In this document: one piece after another, positions 5,405 through 7,088 of the stretch
How the letters are laid out: every line of letters begins with the position of its first letter
How positions within the stretch are numbered: position 1 is the first letter of the stretch
NCBI GenBank assembly: GCA_900751665.1
Contig: CAADSV010000137.1
Location: 1-7,088, forward strand
Length of the DNA stretch: 7,088 nt
Direction of reading: 5' to 3'
From: an uncultured Collinsella sp.
GTDB lineage: Bacteria > Actinomycetota > Coriobacteriia > Coriobacteriales > Coriobacteriaceae
Notes under the pieces: generated by a model
Database searches by the model: none
What the model was told of the DNA's origin: nothing
The model's input: only the letters and a program-made list of their open reading frames with translations
Translations under genes and position numbers: made by a program

Positions 5405-6274
5405 TTACTCGCCACGGACCAGACGGTCAAAGGCAACGACGGTAATGGTGTCGCCAAGCTCCTTGGAGACCTGCTCAGCGTACTTCTTGATGGTGAGGGA
5501 GCTGTCCTTGATGAACTCCTGCTCGGTGAGCACGGACTGCTTGTAGAACTTCTCCAGACGGCCGACAGCCATCTTCTCCTGAATGGCCTCGGGCTTGCCG
5601 GACTCGGCAGCCTGAGCCATGTAGATCTGCTTCTCGTGCTCGACGGTCTCGGCCGGAACCTGATCGCGGGTAGCGCAGATCGGGGCGACGGCGGCAACCT
5701 GAAGGGCAACGTCGTGAGCGAAGGTCTTGAAGGAATCAGCCTGAGCGGTCTCGGCCTTCTCGAAAGCAAACTCGACGAGGACGCCGATCTTACCACCCAT
5801 GTGGATGTAAGAAGCGAGAGCGCCGTTCTCGGCCTTACGGGCGGCGAAGCGGGAGATCTTCATGTTCTCGCCCATGATGTGAATCATCTCGGTGAGCTCG
5901 GAGGAAACGGTCTCCTCGCCCATCGGCTTCTCGAGCAGAGCGTCGACGTCAGCAGGCTCGGTGGTGGCGACAACCTCAGCGACCTTGGAAGCAAAGCCGG
6001 TGAACTTGGCGTTGGAGCCAACGAAGTCGGTCTCGCAGGAGAGCTCGAGCAGAGCGCCGGTCTTGCCATCCTCGGAGACGAACGCGGCGACAGCGCCCTC
6101 GTTGGTCTCACGGCCAGCCTTCTTGGCAGCCTTGGCAAGGCCGTTCTTACGCAGAACGTCGACAGCGGCGTCCATGTCGCCGTCAGCCTCGACGAGAGCC
6201 TTCTTGCACTCCATCATCGGGGAGTCGGTCATCTCGCGGAGCTGCTTGACCATAGCGGCGGTAATCTGGGCCAT
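5405..6274 (-). CDS. tsf: Translation elongation factor Ts
   Basis: This 289-residue protein is the nucleotide exchange factor that reloads EF-Tu with GTP. The N-terminal UBA-like domain (about 1-54) holds LREMTDSPMMECKKAL (12-27), the first family signature in a TDxP form rather than the common TGAG form. The core contains ELSCETDFVGSNAKF (77-91) with the TDFV motif (82-85) that contacts EF-Tu. The C-terminal module includes VGRLEKFYKQSVLTEQEFI and ends in VAFDRLVRGE. The start is the ATG at 6274: AAGGA lies 6 nt upstream and MAQITAAMVKQLRE matches the family N-terminus. It follows rpsB after 45 nt without a terminator, as in most bacteria, and codon choice is strongly biased to C- and G-ending codons, fitting high expression. 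A strong terminator follows its stop codon. Confidence 0.98.
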   Translation of the reverse strand: MAQITAAMVKQLREMTDSPMMECKKALVEADGDMDAAVDVLRKNGLAKAAKKAGRETNEGAVAAFVSEDGKTGALLELSCETDFVGSNAKFTGFASKVAEVVATTEPADVDALLEKPMGEETVSSELTEMIHIMGENMKISRFAARKAENGALASYIHMGGKIGVLVEFAFEKAETAQADSFKTFAHDVALQVAAVAPICATRDQVPAETVEHEKQIYMAQAAESGKPEAIQEKMAVGRLEKFYKQSVLTEQEFIKDSSLTIKKYAEQVSKELGDTITVVAFDRLVRGE

Positions 6275-6280
6275 TGTGGT

Positions 6281-6285
6281 TCCTT
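6281..6285 (-). promoter_or_regulatory. Ribosome binding site fixing the tsf start
   Basis: AAGGA on the minus strand sits 6 nt before the ATG at 6274. The reading frame stays open up to a TTG at 6289, but that codon lies just upstream of this site and has no ribosome site of its own, so the ATG is the start. Confidence 0.85.
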
Positions 6286-6319
6286 TCAAAGAGATGAAAA
6301 AGAATTAACTAAGACTGAT

Positions 6320-7048
6320 TTACTCGGCCTTGGGCTCAGCGGCCATCTCGGCCTCGGAGACCTGCTCCTTGCCGGAGCCAGCGAGGCAGGCGTCAGCCAT
6401 GAGCTCGCACATAAGGGTGACAGCGGAGATAGCGTCATCGTTGCAGGGGATGCCGTACTCGACCTCGTCGGGATCGGAGTTGGTGTCGATCAGGGCGACG
6501 ACGGGGATGTTCAGGCGCTGAGCCTCCTTGATGGCGTTCTCCTCGCGCTTGGTGTCGATGACGAAGAGAGCCTGGGGCAGACCCTTCATGTCGCGGGCGC
6601 CACCGAGGTTGGTCTGGAGCTTGGTGAGCTCCTTGCCGAGAACAGCCTGCTCCTTCTTGGGCAGAACAGCCATGCGGCCGTCCTCGACCATGGCCTCGAG
6701 CTCCTCCATGCGGTTGATGCGGGAGCGGATGGTGACGAAGTTGGTCAGCATACCGCCGAGCCAACGCTGGTTGATGTAAGGCATGTTGGCGCGCTCAGCA
6801 GCGTTCTTGACGGCCTCCTGAGCCTGCTTCTTGGTGCCGACGAACAGCACGTTGCCGCCCTTAGCGACGTTCTTGACGAAGGTGTAGGCCTGGTCGGCGT
6901 CGAGGATGGTCTGCTTGAGGTCGAGGATGTAGATGCCGTTGCGCTCACCAAAGATGAACGGCTTCATCTTGGGGTTCCAGCGACGGGTCTGGTGACCGAA
7001 GTGGCAGCCGGCCTCGAGCAGGGGGCGGGTATTAATCTTGGTAGCCAT
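6320..7048 (-). CDS. rpsB: 30S ribosomal protein S2
   Basis: This 242-residue protein is a structural part of the small ribosomal subunit, on the body near the head junction and needed to recruit S1-like proteins in many bacteria. The N-terminal signature LLEAGCHFGHQTRRWNPKM (10-28) is present, followed by GTKKQAQ (71-77), RWLGGMLTNF (95-104), and the second signature starting PQALFVIDTKREENAI and continuing through IPVVALIDTNSDP. The protein ends in an acidic Ala/Glu-rich tail. The ATG at 7048 gives the family N-terminus (MATKINTRPLLEAG). Its ribosome site is unusual: the nearest purine run is GGGGG 7 nt upstream, not AGGAGG. It is the first gene of the rpsB-tsf pair. S2 represses its own mRNA in some bacteria; the leader here is discussed separately. 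Confidence 0.98.
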   Translation of the reverse strand: MATKINTRPLLEAGCHFGHQTRRWNPKMKPFIFGERNGIYILDLKQTILDADQAYTFVKNVAKGGNVLFVGTKKQAQEAVKNAAERANMPYINQRWLGGMLTNFVTIRSRINRMEELEAMVEDGRMAVLPKKEQAVLGKELTKLQTNLGGARDMKGLPQALFVIDTKREENAIKEAQRLNIPVVALIDTNSDPDEVEYGIPCNDDAISAVTLMCELMADACLAGSGKEQVSEAEMAAEPKAE

Positions 7049-7088
7049 GTTAAAACCCCCGTGGTTTGTCCCCCCCCCGGGGGCTCCC
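7049..7088 (-). promoter_or_regulatory. G-rich leader of rpsB, cut by the window edge
   Basis: The 40 bases before rpsB contain no standard promoter. On the minus strand they hold a C5G9 tract (7070-7083), then a G5 run (7056-7060) that must act as the ribosome site. AAACC and GGTTT (7063-7067 and 7053-7057) can form a 5-bp hairpin whose loop and 3' arm contain the G5 run, so the ribosome site may be partly hidden. The C5G5 core is self-complementary. The promoter is presumably to the right of the window. Confidence 0.45.

Noticed and set aside
6194..6241. TDSPMMECKKAL in EF-Ts instead of the common TGAGMMDCKKAL
   Set aside because: TDxP forms of this signature are known in other bacterial EF-Ts proteins, for example beta-proteobacteria, so it is normal variation.
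6275..6289. Upstream TTG start for tsf adding five residues
   Set aside because: The tsf ribosome site AAGGA falls downstream of that TTG, and the family N-terminus begins at the ATG at 6274.

Overview
The window is a conserved bacterial block that runs translation, UMP kinase, ribosome recycling, isoprenoid and lipid synthesis, then an intramembrane protease. Every gene is on the minus strand, so transcription runs from base 7088 towards base 1. In transcription order the genes are rpsB (ribosomal protein S2), tsf (EF-Ts), pyrH (UMP kinase), frr (ribosome recycling factor), uppS (undecaprenyl diphosphate synthase), cdsA (CDP-diglyceride synthase), dxr (DXP reductoisomerase) and the start of an rseP-type site-2 protease that is cut by the left window edge. 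This order is common in bacteria. The moderately high G+C content, strong AGGAGG ribosome sites, several GTG/TTG starts and the protein sequences suggest an actinomycetote of class Coriobacteriia, perhaps Collinsella or a relative. That placement is recognition from memory, not a database result.

Right part (7088 to about 5346): a G-rich leader, then rpsB and tsf, separated by 45 bases without a terminator. A strong intrinsic terminator (13-bp stem plus U-run) follows tsf. Both genes look highly expressed, with a strong preference for C- or G-ending codons.

Middle and left (about 5345 to 1): after a short AT-rich gap with a second hairpin and a possible weak promoter, pyrH, frr, uppS, cdsA and dxr follow with junctions from a 1-nt overlap to 2-nt gaps, then rseP after 25 nt. 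Most ribosome sites lie inside the end of the preceding gene, which implies one polycistronic, translationally coupled mRNA. pyrH supplies UDP, frr recycles ribosomes, dxr commits carbon to the MEP pathway, uppS uses the resulting isoprenoid units to make the cell-wall lipid carrier, and cdsA makes the phospholipid precursor CDP-diacylglycerol.

Most of this is ordinary housekeeping DNA. Two things stand out. First, the site-2 protease has about 110 extra residues in the loop expected to be cytoplasmic, between its HEGGH active-site helix and the next membrane helix. The first part of the insert reads like a winged helix-turn-helix. Second, a near-ideal intrinsic terminator (9-bp stem, 4-nt loop, U5) lies inside the coding sequence of uppS, in its non-conserved N-terminal extension. 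It could act as a translation-dependent attenuator for the downstream lipid and isoprenoid genes. No mobile element, CRISPR array, tRNA or rRNA gene was seen, and no stretch over 300 bases lacks a gene.
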